64,000 nucleotides of DNA from Ekhidna sp051379705. GTDB taxonomy: Bacteria; Bacteroidota; Bacteroidia; Cytophagales; Cyclobacteriaceae. A program made the translations under genes and the position numbers. The DNA is taken from the NCBI RefSeq assembly GCF_051379705.1, contig NZ_CP179868.1, positions 1,798,001-1,862,000 of the forward strand. The letters run 5' to 3'. Within the stretch, counting starts at the first letter, position 1. Each line of letters begins with the position of its first letter. The notes under the pieces are model-generated. The model saw only the letters and a program-made list of their open reading frames with translations. It had not been told where the DNA came from and did not search any database. Below are positions 1 to 9,158 of the stretch, piece after piece.

Positions 1-1633
1 TTTTTTCATGTGAAGCCATCGCCATTGTTGCAAGCTCTCGTTCCTTAGATTGGATTACTTCTTCAGCAGCTTTACTCTCGCGGCTCCTCAGCTCCTTGAG
101 TTTTTCATTTTTTTCAGATAATTGAACATTCGCAGATTTTTTTATTTGATTTCCTCTGTACAATGATATTGAGATAAGTGCAATCAGGACAGATACCGTT
201 ACTGCACTCAATTTTATCCAGCGCTCTTGGGCTAATTCCTGCTCATAAGCTAGATCTTTCAATCTCTGTTGCTCTTCTTCAATTGCACGCTCCCTCTCCA
301 GTCGGTTTCTATATTCAATTCGTGCGATTTCAAGTGATTGATCTTCACCAAAAGTCAACTCCTTTTGTTCATTTAATAACTCTAAGTATTTGAGCGCTTC
401 ACTTTCATTTCCGAGCTTTTTGTAGGCGCTATATAAAATATCGTATGTTCCTGCCAAGTTGGTAAGTGAAGCTGAGTTATCAATTTTATTAAGTGATTCC
501 TTAGCCAGAGCTATTGCGCCCTGATAATCATTTTGCCTTAAGCTGATTCCCGCTAACCCTTTCAGATTGTTTGCTTCCATACCAAGAAACTTACCAACCG
601 ATAACTCAAGCGATAGATTGTAATTTTCTTGTGCTTTAGAATAATTTTCAATTCCTCGGTAATACTGTCCCAGTAAATTATATCCATTCACTAATCCTTT
701 GAGATAGTTCTGTTCTGTATATAATTCAATCGATTTATCAAGATGATACTTGGCAGAATCATGCTGATTTAGCTTGAGTTGAAGTTCTCCTATATCTAAA
801 TGAATCCTGGCCAGACCATTTTTGGATCCTTTTCTGGAGTAATAATCAAGTGCCTCTTTTTGTATCTGAATTGCTGATTCATAATCTTTCAACATGGAAT
901 AGGTTCGACCAACTCTTCGTTTGGTGGCGACTATTAGCCTTTCATTACCAATGGCTTCAAATACACCTAGGGCCTTTTGAAAAAAGTCCATAGCAGCAAT
1001 TGGTTCTTTATTGTCAATTTTCAGCATTCCAATGTTCAATTGATTGAATCCGATACCAATTGTGTCATTAGCAAGTATTGCGTACTCTATGCTTTTGTTA
1101 TGAAAATAAACTGCTGAATCTACTTTCTTGAGCTCCTTATAAATCACCGCCAGATTGTTGTAGTTATAAGAGCCACCCTGTGGTTCATTGTATGTATCAT
1201 AGATCACCTGACTGACTTTATGTGCACGAATTGCATCTTTAAATTGACCTACTTTCATAAAGGCAATGCCCAAGTCATTGATCGCTCTTGCCAGTTTTAA
1301 TGATAAAGCACTGTCATACTCATTTTCAGCAAACTGAAGTAAAGGCTCATATGCATCAACAGATTCAGCGTACTGGGATGTACCCAAAAAATAATCACCT
1401 AGAGCTTTTTGGTAAACTATGATCTCTACCTCATTTTGGTTATTTAATAATTCTCCCATCCTGTCGATGGAAATTTTCGCAAGTGAGTCTTGGTTTTCAT
1501 CAAATAGAGAATCCGCCAGATTAGCTGCTTCAAAAAAAGCACTTTCGTTCTGACTTTGCGCAATAGCCATATGAGCAAGCAGACAAGTCAAAATAAAATA
1601 CGGCACCCGGAGGCTGGCCTTTCCCTTTTTCAT
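1..1633 (-). CDS. TPR-repeat membrane signalling protein, probable LuxR-type regulator (partial, 3' end outside window)
   Basis: The frame is open from an ATG at 1633 to the window edge, giving 544 residues without a stop. It starts with a signal peptide ending near AIAQ, continues with a long series of tetratricopeptide repeats (about residues 40-410), then a charged helix, one membrane segment (about 470-490) and a second coiled-coil helix. The last visible residues contain KERELATMAM, which resembles the linker that precedes the LuxR-type DNA-binding domain in Bacteroidota TPR regulators. The output domain itself lies outside the window, so a kinase or other output is not excluded. Predicted topology puts the TPR sensor in the periplasm and the output in the cytoplasm. 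Confidence 0.75.
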   Translation of the reverse strand, partial: MKKGKASLRVPYFILTCLLAHMAIAQSQNESAFFEAANLADSLFDENQDSLAKISIDRMGELLNNQNEVEIIVYQKALGDYFLGTSQYAESVDAYEPLLQFAENEYDSALSLKLARAINDLGIAFMKVGQFKDAIRAHKVSQVIYDTYNEPQGGSYNYNNLAVIYKELKKVDSAVYFHNKSIEYAILANDTIGIGFNQLNIGMLKIDNKEPIAAMDFFQKALGVFEAIGNERLIVATKRRVGRTYSMLKDYESAIQIQKEALDYYSRKGSKNGLARIHLDIGELQLKLNQHDSAKYHLDKSIELYTEQNYLKGLVNGYNLLGQYYRGIENYSKAQENYNLSLELSVGKFLGMEANNLKGLAGISLRQNDYQGAIALAKESLNKIDNSASLTNLAGTYDILYSAYKKLGNESEALKYLELLNEQKELTFGEDQSLEIARIEYRNRLERERAIEEEQQRLKDLAYEQELAQERWIKLSAVTVSVLIALISISLYRGNQIKKSANVQLSEKNEKLKELRSRESKAAEEVIQSKERELATMAMASHEK

Positions 1634-1765
1634 AACTGTAAGAGTATCAGGTTCATCGCTTTCTTCAAATTAAAGAAAAAGGTTGTGCTAACCTTTTGCT
1701 ACCCCAAAATATTTTAAGCGCTTGCGCAAGTAACTCATATTTAAAGCATCTAATTTGACAATTAG

Positions 1766-1842
1766 AGTATCTCGTGGTAGTGATACTAAGGCGGGCATCC
1801 TTCCGGATGCATAGAGCGGTTCTTAATTGAACCGCTTTTTTT
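1766..1842 (+). ncRNA. Candidate small RNA: three hairpins ending in a Rho-independent terminator
   Basis: Three consecutive inverted repeats lie between divergent genes with no ORF: AGTATC/GATACT (1766-1771 with 1782-1787), GCATCC/GGATGC (1795-1800 with 1805-1810, loop TTCC) and AGCGGTTC/GAACCGCT (1815-1822 with 1829-1836, loop TTAATT) followed by seven T. The last is a standard terminator in plus orientation, although no plus-strand gene precedes it. This suggests a short non-coding transcript. The 5' end is unknown; a perfect palindrome CTTGCGCAAG is at 1721-1730. Confidence 0.45.
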
Positions 1843-1934
1843 CCTTCTATAAGGCAAAAATATAAAGTGTAAATAACATAGAAGATAGTATGTAGATAGT
1901 ACTAAATGCAGAGCGCTTCGGGTGTGAATTTAAC

Positions 1935-1959
1935 GACTCGTGGTGGAGTCACTTTTTTT
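1935..1959 (+). terminator. Hairpin plus T-tract in the leader of the 2012 gene (second sRNA end or attenuator)
   Basis: GACTC/GAGTC (1935-1939 with 1946-1950, loop GTGGTG) is followed by ACTTTTTTT. It lies about 50 nt upstream of the ATG at 2012. Its loop region CTCGTGGTGG (1937-1946) differs by one base from CTCGTGGTAG (1771-1780) in the first hairpin of the candidate small RNA. Confidence 0.4.
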
Positions 1960-2011
1960 CTGCGCAAGGTTTTCATTTCCAATAGCATCTAAGCAATACA
2001 ACAGATACAAA

Positions 2012-2488
2012 ATGAAAAAAATCATTGGCTTTTTGATTCTACTATCTGCCCATTTTAGTTATTGTCACGATATCCGAATGGCCGTTTTTGAGATCTATGA
2101 TGGACCCTCAGGCATTGAAATGCAAATCTCTGCTGATCGCCACAACTTCATTCAAACGCTTAAAGCCGAATTCTCGGATTCCTTTTGTGAAGAAATGTTA
2201 GGACAAATCACTACGGAGTATTTGCAAAGCAGACTAGCCATAGAAATTGATGGAAACTGCACCACTTTTGAAGTATTCGGAATTGAATATTCTGATGAGA
2301 ACATCTTTATAAAAGGCACTCTCAATCTGAATCTTAAAACCATCCAAGAGGTCAAAATGATCAATACATTCATGATCGATATCATTAAAGGTCATGATAA
2401 CATAATGAAATTAAAACTGAATGATCGTTCACGCTCCTTCAGACTCAATAGCAAGCGCACTTCAACGGTTGCTTTTTATAAAGATTAA
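2012..2488 (+). CDS. Exported DUF6702-like hypothetical protein
   Basis: The product has 158 residues when started at the ATG at 2012, which gives a clean signal peptide (MKKIIGFLILL... ending near FSYCHD). An upstream in-frame start at 1940 would put 24 residues before the signal peptide and is unlikely. The mature part begins HDIRMAVFEI and alternates beta strands and helices, as in the small exported DUF6702 family of Bacteroidota; this family match is from memory. The next gene starts 10 nt downstream, so the two are probably co-transcribed. Function is unknown. Confidence 0.6.
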   Translation: MKKIIGFLILLSAHFSYCHDIRMAVFEIYDGPSGIEMQISADRHNFIQTLKAEFSDSFCEEMLGQITTEYLQSRLAIEIDGNCTTFEVFGIEYSDENIFIKGTLNLNLKTIQEVKMINTFMIDIIKGHDNIMKLKLNDRSRSFRLNSKRTSTVAFYKD

Positions 2489-2498
2489 AACAATGACC

Positions 2499-4088
2499 AT
2501 GAAAAAGAATATCCTATTACTACTCGTTGGCTCTACCGTCCTTTCACTATTATCTGGTTGTGGAGGCGACTCTGAAGATGATGTCACCGATGAATTTTCT
2601 GCGACTGTAACAGTTTCTGCATCTTCAGCATCGGTGGCAGAATCCGCAGGTACTGCAAACTTCATCGTATCCTTAAGCACTCAAAATACTTCGGGCAGTT
2701 CGATCACCATTCCATTTTCTTTAAGTGGCACGGCTACAGAAAATGGTGACTTTGAAGTGAGTGAAACCTCGGCTGTCATTGCAAGCGACGCAACTTCGGC
2801 TACTATTCAAATTAGCATCACCGATGATACTGAAGACGAGCAGGATGAAACCATCATTATCACATTGGGCAGTCTCCCTTCCTCAATAACTGCGGGTAGC
2901 AGTACTGATGCTACTATCACAATTACAGATAATGACGAAAGTGGGGGAACAGACACTGATATTACGGTATCCTTTGGATCTGCTACAGGAAGTTCTATTG
3001 GCATTGACAACTGGACAGATACAGGAGCTGACAGTTACATTGTTCTGATCAATAGCGAAAACTCATTTGAAGACTTCACCTCAAACAGCAGCGATCTTGC
3101 GAGCTCTACATATATTGGATATGGTCAGCAAGTAGTTTACAATGGCAGCTCTCCCTCGTCTCTATCAGTCTCATTGCTGGAATACAGCTCTGAGTACTTT
3201 TTCAAAGTAGTGCCTGTTGCAGACGGAGTATTTGATAATAGCCAAGAAGCAAGTAGTCAAACAACTGATGTGTGTATCACTTCAAGTACCACTGAAGGTC
3301 AGGTTTGTTTTGAGATTTCATCTGATTCAAGAACCATCATTTCCAACCAACTAGCCAATCATACAGTCGGCACTTTTCCAAATGGAGTTCCAACCGCTAT
3401 TGAAGTCACCAGAGAGCTGGATTTGACTCCTACATACACAAATCAGGCTATTTACGTTTATGACGAAACAGGACCACCAACACCCTCAAATGAAAATTTT
3501 TGGCAATTCGGGATGGCCACCAATGGTGTAGAATTTCACCCGATGGGACTCAAGCCTTGGGAAAATCCAGACTCAGGTGAGGAAAACTGGGAGTGGCAGG
3601 CGAAAGTGACTGAAGAAGGAGAAACAGGGTTAGATGCCTACGGCGCTCATGTGACCACTCAGGGGAATTATCACTATCATGGTGATATCGTTGGACTTGC
3701 TGACGATGAAGACGGCTCTCGACACTCATTAATTTATGGTTTTGCTGCAGATGGATTCCCTATTTATTACAAGTACGGATACTCCGATCCAGATGATCCA
3801 ACAAGTACAATCGTCGAGCTGGAATCAAGCTATCAACTAAAAAGTGGTGCACGAACGGGTACCGGAATAGCAGGCGAAGATTATCCGGATGGCAACCATG
3901 ACGGAACATATATTCAAGATTTCGAATATGTCCAAGGTTTGGGAGATTTGGACGAATGCAATGGACGCACAGGTGTTACTCCTGAATATCCAGACGGCAC
4001 ATACTATTATGTGATAACTGCTGGATTTCCAGTGACTCCAAATTGTTTCTTTGGTACACCAGCCGATGATTGGAAAATTGGTCAGTAA
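2499..4088 (+). CDS. Calx-beta / YHYH-domain lipoprotein
   Basis: The 529-residue product starts at the ATG at 2499 (2493 is also possible). A lipoprotein signal ends in LLSGC with Cys21 as the lipidated residue. An acidic Calx-beta domain follows (about 36-148, with the DDTEDEQDE calcium-binding-like loop and a final DNDE). Next come a fibronectin-III-like region (about 154-255) and a YHYH domain (about 270-528) with the eponymous YHYH at 391-394. It should be displayed on the outer membrane or periplasmic face. YHYH proteins have no established activity. It follows a DUF6702-like gene by 10 nt and ends at a terminator. Confidence 0.8.
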   Translation: MKKNILLLLVGSTVLSLLSGCGGDSEDDVTDEFSATVTVSASSASVAESAGTANFIVSLSTQNTSGSSITIPFSLSGTATENGDFEVSETSAVIASDATSATIQISITDDTEDEQDETIIITLGSLPSSITAGSSTDATITITDNDESGGTDTDITVSFGSATGSSIGIDNWTDTGADSYIVLINSENSFEDFTSNSSDLASSTYIGYGQQVVYNGSSPSSLSVSLLEYSSEYFFKVVPVADGVFDNSQEASSQTTDVCITSSTTEGQVCFEISSDSRTIISNQLANHTVGTFPNGVPTAIEVTRELDLTPTYTNQAIYVYDETGPPTPSNENFWQFGMATNGVEFHPMGLKPWENPDSGEENWEWQAKVTEEGETGLDAYGAHVTTQGNYHYHGDIVGLADDEDGSRHSLIYGFAADGFPIYYKYGYSDPDDPTSTIVELESSYQLKSGARTGTGIAGEDYPDGNHDGTYIQDFEYVQGLGDLDECNGRTGVTPEYPDGTYYYVITAGFPVTPNCFFGTPADDWKIGQ

Positions 4089-4119
4089 GAAATAAGACCA
4101 ATTACTCGCATCTTCATAA

Positions 4120-4145
4120 AGCGGCTCTACTGAGTCGCTTTTTTA
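4120..4145 (+). terminator. Rho-independent terminator after the YHYH lipoprotein
   Basis: AGCGGCTC (4120-4127) pairs with GAGTCGCT (4132-4139), with one G-U pair and loop TACT, followed by a run of T to 4145. Confidence 0.75.
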
Positions 4146-4166
4146 TTTCCTTGCTAAATTAACAGC

Positions 4167-4745
4167 ATGGATAAAAGGAGCCTATTTGACACAAACTTTG
4201 GAAGATATATTTCAATCTCTGATGAGGCTTACTCATTCCTTGATGAGCACTTTCTGGAGATGGAATATCCGCAAAAATCCTACTTGGTAGAAGGAGGAAG
4301 CGTAGCAAAGTACTTCTGCTTTGCCTTATCGGGTGTGCAAGCAGGTTATCTCATAAACAGCAAAGGAGAAAAAGTAATCTTTGGATTTTCCTATGAAGGC
4401 TCGCCATCCGGAATTTACGACTCCTTCATCACGCAAACACCATCAAATTATTTCATGGAGGCGCTCACGCCTTCCAGGCTAATTGCCATTAATAAGGAGC
4501 GCTATGATCAGCTTTTTCACCGATTTCCTGAGTTTTACAGATGGAGGACACATTTTATGGAGGCCATCCTTTTTGGGAGAGGTAGCAGGGAAGTAGAAAT
4601 GCTGACACTTTCCGCCAAAGAACGATTTGATGCATTCATAAAGCGGTGTCCAGACGAACTTCTTCAGATTCCACAGAAATATTTGGCAAGCTATCTAAAT
4701 ATGAAACCTGAAACATTTAGCCGGCTCAGGGCACTACGCGATTAA
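4167..4745 (+). CDS. Crp/Fnr-family transcriptional regulator
   Basis: The 192-residue product has an N-terminal cyclic-nucleotide-binding-like beta-roll (about 25-120, including GGSVAKYFCFALSG and a YEGSPSG turn) and a C-terminal helix-turn-helix (about 165-190, IPQKYLASYLNMKPETFSRL). This is the arrangement of short Bacteroidota Crp-like regulators. The residues that bind cAMP in E. coli Crp are not recognisable, so the ligand is unknown. It starts 21 nt after the terminator of the previous gene and may be transcribed with the DinB-like gene 67 nt downstream. Confidence 0.85.
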   Translation: MDKRSLFDTNFGRYISISDEAYSFLDEHFLEMEYPQKSYLVEGGSVAKYFCFALSGVQAGYLINSKGEKVIFGFSYEGSPSGIYDSFITQTPSNYFMEALTPSRLIAINKERYDQLFHRFPEFYRWRTHFMEAILFGRGSREVEMLTLSAKERFDAFIKRCPDELLQIPQKYLASYLNMKPETFSRLRALRD

Positions 4746-4812
4746 TTGATCTACATCAATTTTTTTACTAAATCTTAAGCTGATTTTTGTCTTAATAAAA
4801 CTCAAAAGAATC

Positions 4813-5373
4813 ATGGAAGTAAATTTCGAACAAATCTTGCAACAGTCTAATAAGATTAAAAATTACATAAAGGCTGATGTTGCTGAACTGCCTGATAAGA
4901 AACTTAATTGGAAGCCAAATGAGAAAAAATGGTCTGCTTTAGAAGTCGTCAGTCATTTGAACAGAGTCTATGAAATATACCTGGACAATTTCGAGTCAGC
5001 CATCTCAGGCGCACCTGACTTACCGATTGATGAAACGCTGGATTATCAATCGACTCTACTAGGTAGAATCTCGATCTATATAATGAAACCAAGAGGGAGA
5101 AAACGAAGATTTAAAATGAAAACTTTCGATTTCTTCAATCCAATATCTGAACCTGAAAATAAGCATGCTACGATCGATCTCTTCCTTAAAAACAAGGCTA
5201 CTTTTAATGATTTGATCAAGCAAGCACGCAACAAGAATTTAAAAAACATCAAGATGCCAACAGCGCTTGGTGAGAAAATGAAATTCTATGTTCCTGAGTG
5301 TTTTCGATTCATTCTTGCTCATGAAGAACGGCACATTGTGCAGATAGCGAGTATATTAGAGGAAATGGAATAG
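4813..5373 (+). CDS. DinB-family (DinB_2) putative metal-dependent protein
   Basis: The 186-residue product is a predicted four-helix bundle. Three histidines are placed as in the DinB metal site: His48 (VVSHLNR) and His170/His174 (HEERHIVQ). Members include thiol transferases and damage-inducible proteins of unknown reaction, so the substrate cannot be assigned. It follows the Crp-like regulator in the same direction. Confidence 0.8.
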   Translation: MEVNFEQILQQSNKIKNYIKADVAELPDKKLNWKPNEKKWSALEVVSHLNRVYEIYLDNFESAISGAPDLPIDETLDYQSTLLGRISIYIMKPRGRKRRFKMKTFDFFNPISEPENKHATIDLFLKNKATFNDLIKQARNKNLKNIKMPTALGEKMKFYVPECFRFILAHEERHIVQIASILEEME

Positions 5374-5476
5374 GATTAGGATGTTGCCTATTTAATGATG
5401 ATTGGCAGTTATACCTCTGCTATTTATCAGAATTTTGATTGCACATCTATCCTATTTTGCGTCAAAATATTCATAT

Positions 5477-7156
5477 ATGAGCAACGAAAACCCTGACCTC
5501 AAAATCGCTCAGGCGGCTACCCTAGAACCCATCGATCAAATTGCTAAAAAACTTGGCCTTAACAATGGTGAGATTGAGCAGTATGGCAAATACAAAGCGA
5601 AAATCCCTTTGTCATATATTGATGAAGCGAGTGTCAAGAAAAACAAAATGATACTTGTCACGGCGATTACGCCAACACCCGCTGGTGAAGGTAAAACGAC
5701 CGTCTCAGTAGGATTATCCGATGGCCTCAATCGAATTGGAAAACGTGCTGTGGCTGTATTGAGAGAACCTTCACTTGGTCCCGTGTTTGGCATAAAAGGT
5801 GGAGCTACAGGTGGTGGTTATTCACAACTCATCCCTATGGAGGACATAAACCTCCATTTCAATGGAGACTTTGCGGCAGTAGAAAAAGCTAACAACTTAT
5901 TATCAGCTCTTATTAACAACAACATCTATGGCCGCTCAAGAAACCTTGGTATAGACCCAAGAACGGTGAAATGGCGATGGGCTATGGATATGAATGATCG
6001 GTCACTTAGGCACATCATTACAGGTTTAGGCGGCAAGCAAGGTGGGTTTCTGCAAGAGTCCGGATTCAATATCACAGCTGCTTCAGAAATTATGGCCATT
6101 TTATGCCTTGCAAAGGACTTAGCCGACTTAAAAGAGCGAATGGGCAATATCTATGTTGGAGACACCTTCTCAGGAGAAGCAATTTTTGCGAAAGATCTGA
6201 ATGCGCATGGAGCCATGGCTGCTTTGCTGAAAGATGCCATCAAACCAAACCTGGTTCAGACGCTGGAAGGCAATCCCGCGATCATTCATGGTGGCCCATT
6301 TGCCAATATCGCGCAAGGAACTAATTCATTAGTGGCCACAAAAGTTGGTCTTTCCTTAGCTGAATATGTGGTCACAGAGGCAGGTTTTGGTGCTGATCTT
6401 GGAGCTGAAAAATTCTTCAATATCAAGTGTAGAGCAGGAGAAATTAGCCCAAGTGCTGTAGTCCTTGTAGCGACAGTGAGAGCATTGAAGTACCATGGTG
6501 GTGTAAAAAAAGATAACCTGAAAGAGCCAAATGCTAATGCTGTAATGGATGGTCTCGACAACCTTGAAAAGCACATTGAAAACATCAAGTCTTTTGGTGT
6601 GCCGGTGGTTGTAGCCATCAATAAATTTGTGGCAGATACACAGGAAGAAATGCAATGCATAATCGATCGTTGCAACGAACTAAATGTTGAAATTGCTTAT
6701 TCAGATGGATGGAAAAATGGTGGAAAGGGCATGGAAGAACTCGCCCACAAAGTCACGGCAGCTGCCGACAGCTGTAATTCGGATTTTATTCCGACATACC
6801 AGCTAAAGGATTCATTGAAGCAAAAAATTGAATCCATTGCTGAGCGAATCTACGGTGCAAAAAATGTGGTGTACAGCGCTAATGCGAACTCAATTTTGAA
6901 ACGAGCAGACGCTCTTGGGTTTTCAGATTTTCCTGTTTGCGTGGCAAAAACTCAAAACTCATTCTCAGATGATGCCTCCTCGTATGGTCGTCCAACCAAT
7001 TTTACCTTGAATGTTAGGGAAGTAGAAATTGCGGCAGGAGCTGGATTTATTATTCCTATTACAGGCAAAATGCTTCGAATGCCGGGATTGCCTGTTTTAC
7101 CTGCGGCTGAAAATATTGACATAGATGAAAATGGAAATATCACAGGACTCTTCTAA
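5477..7156 (+). CDS. fhs: Formate-tetrahydrofolate ligase
   Basis: The 559-residue product has the usual length for the enzyme that makes 10-formyl-THF from formate, ATP and THF in cytosolic one-carbon metabolism. The P-loop TPTPAGEGKTT is near residue 70, followed by the glycine-rich GPVFGIKGGATGGGYSQ segment, and the C-terminus contains the conserved ITGKMLRMPGLP. The ATG at 5477 was chosen over 5402 because the family begins at about this point and the extra 25 residues are hydrophobic and not conserved. Its stop overlaps the next start as TAATG. Confidence 0.95.
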   Translation: MSNENPDLKIAQAATLEPIDQIAKKLGLNNGEIEQYGKYKAKIPLSYIDEASVKKNKMILVTAITPTPAGEGKTTVSVGLSDGLNRIGKRAVAVLREPSLGPVFGIKGGATGGGYSQLIPMEDINLHFNGDFAAVEKANNLLSALINNNIYGRSRNLGIDPRTVKWRWAMDMNDRSLRHIITGLGGKQGGFLQESGFNITAASEIMAILCLAKDLADLKERMGNIYVGDTFSGEAIFAKDLNAHGAMAALLKDAIKPNLVQTLEGNPAIIHGGPFANIAQGTNSLVATKVGLSLAEYVVTEAGFGADLGAEKFFNIKCRAGEISPSAVVLVATVRALKYHGGVKKDNLKEPNANAVMDGLDNLEKHIENIKSFGVPVVVAINKFVADTQEEMQCIIDRCNELNVEIAYSDGWKNGGKGMEELAHKVTAAADSCNSDFIPTYQLKDSLKQKIESIAERIYGAKNVVYSANANSILKRADALGFSDFPVCVAKTQNSFSDDASSYGRPTNFTLNVREVEIAAGAGFIIPITGKMLRMPGLPVLPAAENIDIDENGNITGLF

Positions 7157-7776
7157 TGATGAGAGGTAAAGGACTTTTGTTCTCTTTGATGTTTGTATTA
7201 GTTGCACTGATTTCCAGTGCTCAAAATGGTAGTGCCAATTATCATCAGGTAAAAATCACGTCTAGCAACATTGCCATCCATGGGAAGACAAACATCAATA
7301 AGTTTCAATGCAAGATGGTCCAGCCAGCATTGAATGACTCAATTGTAGTTAGTAACATATGGTCAAATCAAAAGCTTGAGTTTAAAGGCCTCATTCTGAA
7401 GTATCGAGTAGACCAATTTGAATGTGGAATAGGTGCGATGAATAATGATTTTCAGGAACTTCTAAAAGCTGATGAAGAGCCTCACTTATACCTTCAACTA
7501 AATTCAATCTCGTTGCGTCCCAACAATAATGCATTTGAAGAACTGGATGTGGATGCTGAAGTAGAAATTTTATTAGCTGGGGTGAGAAAGAAAGTCATGA
7601 TATCGGGTGGTAAAGTACTGAACCATTCCTCAGCACAATTAACGCTGAAAGGAGACAAGGCGTTACTGATTACCGACTTCAACATAGAGCCTCCCACGAA
7701 GATGTTTGGAATGATTAAGGTCACCGATGATATTTCAATTCAATTTGAAATAAGTATGAAAGTATCTGCCTTTTAA
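7156..7776 (+). CDS. YceI-family exported protein
   Basis: The 206-residue product (a second ATG is at 7159) has a signal peptide ending near SSAQ and a YceI-like lipocalin barrel with the late motif PPTKMFGMIK. YceI proteins bind isoprenoid or amphiphilic ligands in the periplasm. The start overlaps the fhs stop by one base, which implies co-transcription with fhs. A second YceI gene (9159-9686) has the equivalent motif PPTAMFGTLK and is co-oriented with a porin. Sequence similarity between the two is otherwise low. Confidence 0.8.
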   Translation: MMRGKGLLFSLMFVLVALISSAQNGSANYHQVKITSSNIAIHGKTNINKFQCKMVQPALNDSIVVSNIWSNQKLEFKGLILKYRVDQFECGIGAMNNDFQELLKADEEPHLYLQLNSISLRPNNNAFEELDVDAEVEILLAGVRKKVMISGGKVLNHSSAQLTLKGDKALLITDFNIEPPTKMFGMIKVTDDISIQFEISMKVSAF

Positions 7777-7784
7777 AAGAAAAA

Positions 7785-7806
7785 GCCGCTCAAAAATTTG
7801 AGCGGC
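7785..7806 (-). terminator. Terminator between convergent YceI and porin genes
   Basis: GCCGCTC (7785-7791) and GAGCGGC (7800-7806) form a stem. On the minus strand it is followed by a T-run (AAAA at 7781-7784 on plus), so it mainly ends the porin transcript. It could also weakly stop the plus-strand YceI gene. Confidence 0.75.
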
Positions 7807-7829
7807 CTATCCATTTAGTTTGAACTAAT

Positions 7830-9134
7830 CTAGAAACCAATTGTAGCCTCTATTACGATTCCGTCAAACTCAGCTCCCTGAAGTTTAGATCCTATGAATC
7901 CATCACCTTCATATTTACTTGTCACATATTCTGTTTTCATCAATACATTGGTGGTCATAAACCATCCAAATCCCAAGTTGGTACGTTTTATATCACGAGT
8001 CGCTGCTCCATCAGCTGCTTCTCCAGATAAAGAGTTGTACCTACCTCCTACGTATAGCTGATCTCTTCCACCAAAGCGATAAATAAGTTCAGCACCTATC
8101 TGACTGTAACTTCCACCTGTGTCTGCACCATTGCTAGTCTTCTCATATACACCGAAGAACTCGACGCCTTGATATTTCACAAAAGGGTTGAACATAAATG
8201 CTGTATGGTACGCAAATCCAGGGTTCCATCTTGGCTCAAAATCATTTGGCCCTCTTCCAATACTTCCATCAGAAACTGTGTGGAGCACACTGTAGTACCT
8301 TGCTCCGGCTCTATCACCTCCATATAAGTAATCTCTGGTACCATCGTCGCTACTGCTATAGAAAGATCCAGTAAGCCTCAATCTCAAATCATCATTCATT
8401 TGCTTGTCATAACCAAGCTTGCCGTAGAACACTCGACCATCATCACCCGGCTCCGGTTCTTGATTTAATCGTCCGTTGGTAATACCAATCACGCCAATTA
8501 TTCCATTGTTTTGAATGGTTACTTCAAGAAAAGGCTCTGTAGTGAACGCATCCATAATATAGTTACCTACAAAAGGATTATATATTGCTCTGGCATTATC
8601 GGATCTGCGGAAATGTGTATCTCCATAGTTGATCTCATCCATCCCTACACGGATAGTAGCCATGTCCATTAGCCCACTCAAAAACCCATCATTTACAAAG
8701 TTTAAATTGTCCATTTGCAAGTAACCTCCTTTAACATAAGCTTCAGGGTGATGTCTAGATGATAGGTAAGTGCGCAAGTGCATTCTTAGTCCATCTTCAA
8801 GTTGCACGTCAAAATTTAAGTTTGCTGTTGGTAAGGTCATATTGTTATCTAGATCTACGAAATCCAGAGGAACAGTATTTCCGCCATTGTCTGTACCTGT
8901 CAATCCGCTTGCATTCGATTGTGAAATCGCCTGGAATTGCATGGCAAAGTCACCGCCAACACGGAGTTTTAATCCGTTATATAAAACTGTGTCTTCCTTA
9001 CTTGTTTCGAAGACATTCAAGCCTCTCATGTCATTATACCTATAGTATTGAATAGAAGGCAACTGAGCGTAGACTGATATAGTCCCGAATAGCATTACAC
9101 CAGCTACGATCGATTTAAAAAATGGAATTTTCAT
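7830..9134 (-). CDS. Outer-membrane beta-barrel porin-like protein
   Basis: The 434-residue product has a signal peptide ending in VYAQ, many alternating amphipathic strands, and a final EATIGF ending in Phe, the typical BAM recognition end of outer-membrane barrels. Repeated aromatic strand patterns (RLRLTGSFY, QLYVGGRYN, NLGFGWFM) support a porin. The substrate is unknown. It lies 24 nt downstream of a YceI gene on the same strand, so the two form a probable envelope operon. Confidence 0.75.
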   Translation of the reverse strand: MKIPFFKSIVAGVMLFGTISVYAQLPSIQYYRYNDMRGLNVFETSKEDTVLYNGLKLRVGGDFAMQFQAISQSNASGLTGTDNGGNTVPLDFVDLDNNMTLPTANLNFDVQLEDGLRMHLRTYLSSRHHPEAYVKGGYLQMDNLNFVNDGFLSGLMDMATIRVGMDEINYGDTHFRRSDNARAIYNPFVGNYIMDAFTTEPFLEVTIQNNGIIGVIGITNGRLNQEPEPGDDGRVFYGKLGYDKQMNDDLRLRLTGSFYSSSDDGTRDYLYGGDRAGARYYSVLHTVSDGSIGRGPNDFEPRWNPGFAYHTAFMFNPFVKYQGVEFFGVYEKTSNGADTGGSYSQIGAELIYRFGGRDQLYVGGRYNSLSGEAADGAATRDIKRTNLGFGWFMTTNVLMKTEYVTSKYEGDGFIGSKLQGAEFDGIVIEATIGF

Positions 9135-9158
9135 AATTCAGGTTGTTTAATGAATAAA

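Noticed and set aside
1751..1760. TAATTTGACA as promoter of the candidate small RNA
   Set aside because: It is one base short of TAnnTTTG and no TTG stands at the -33 distance, so the 5' end of the RNA was left open.
5450..5462. TATTTTG upstream of fhs as -7 element
   Set aside because: It is one base short of the consensus and the -33 spacing does not fit; support is too weak.
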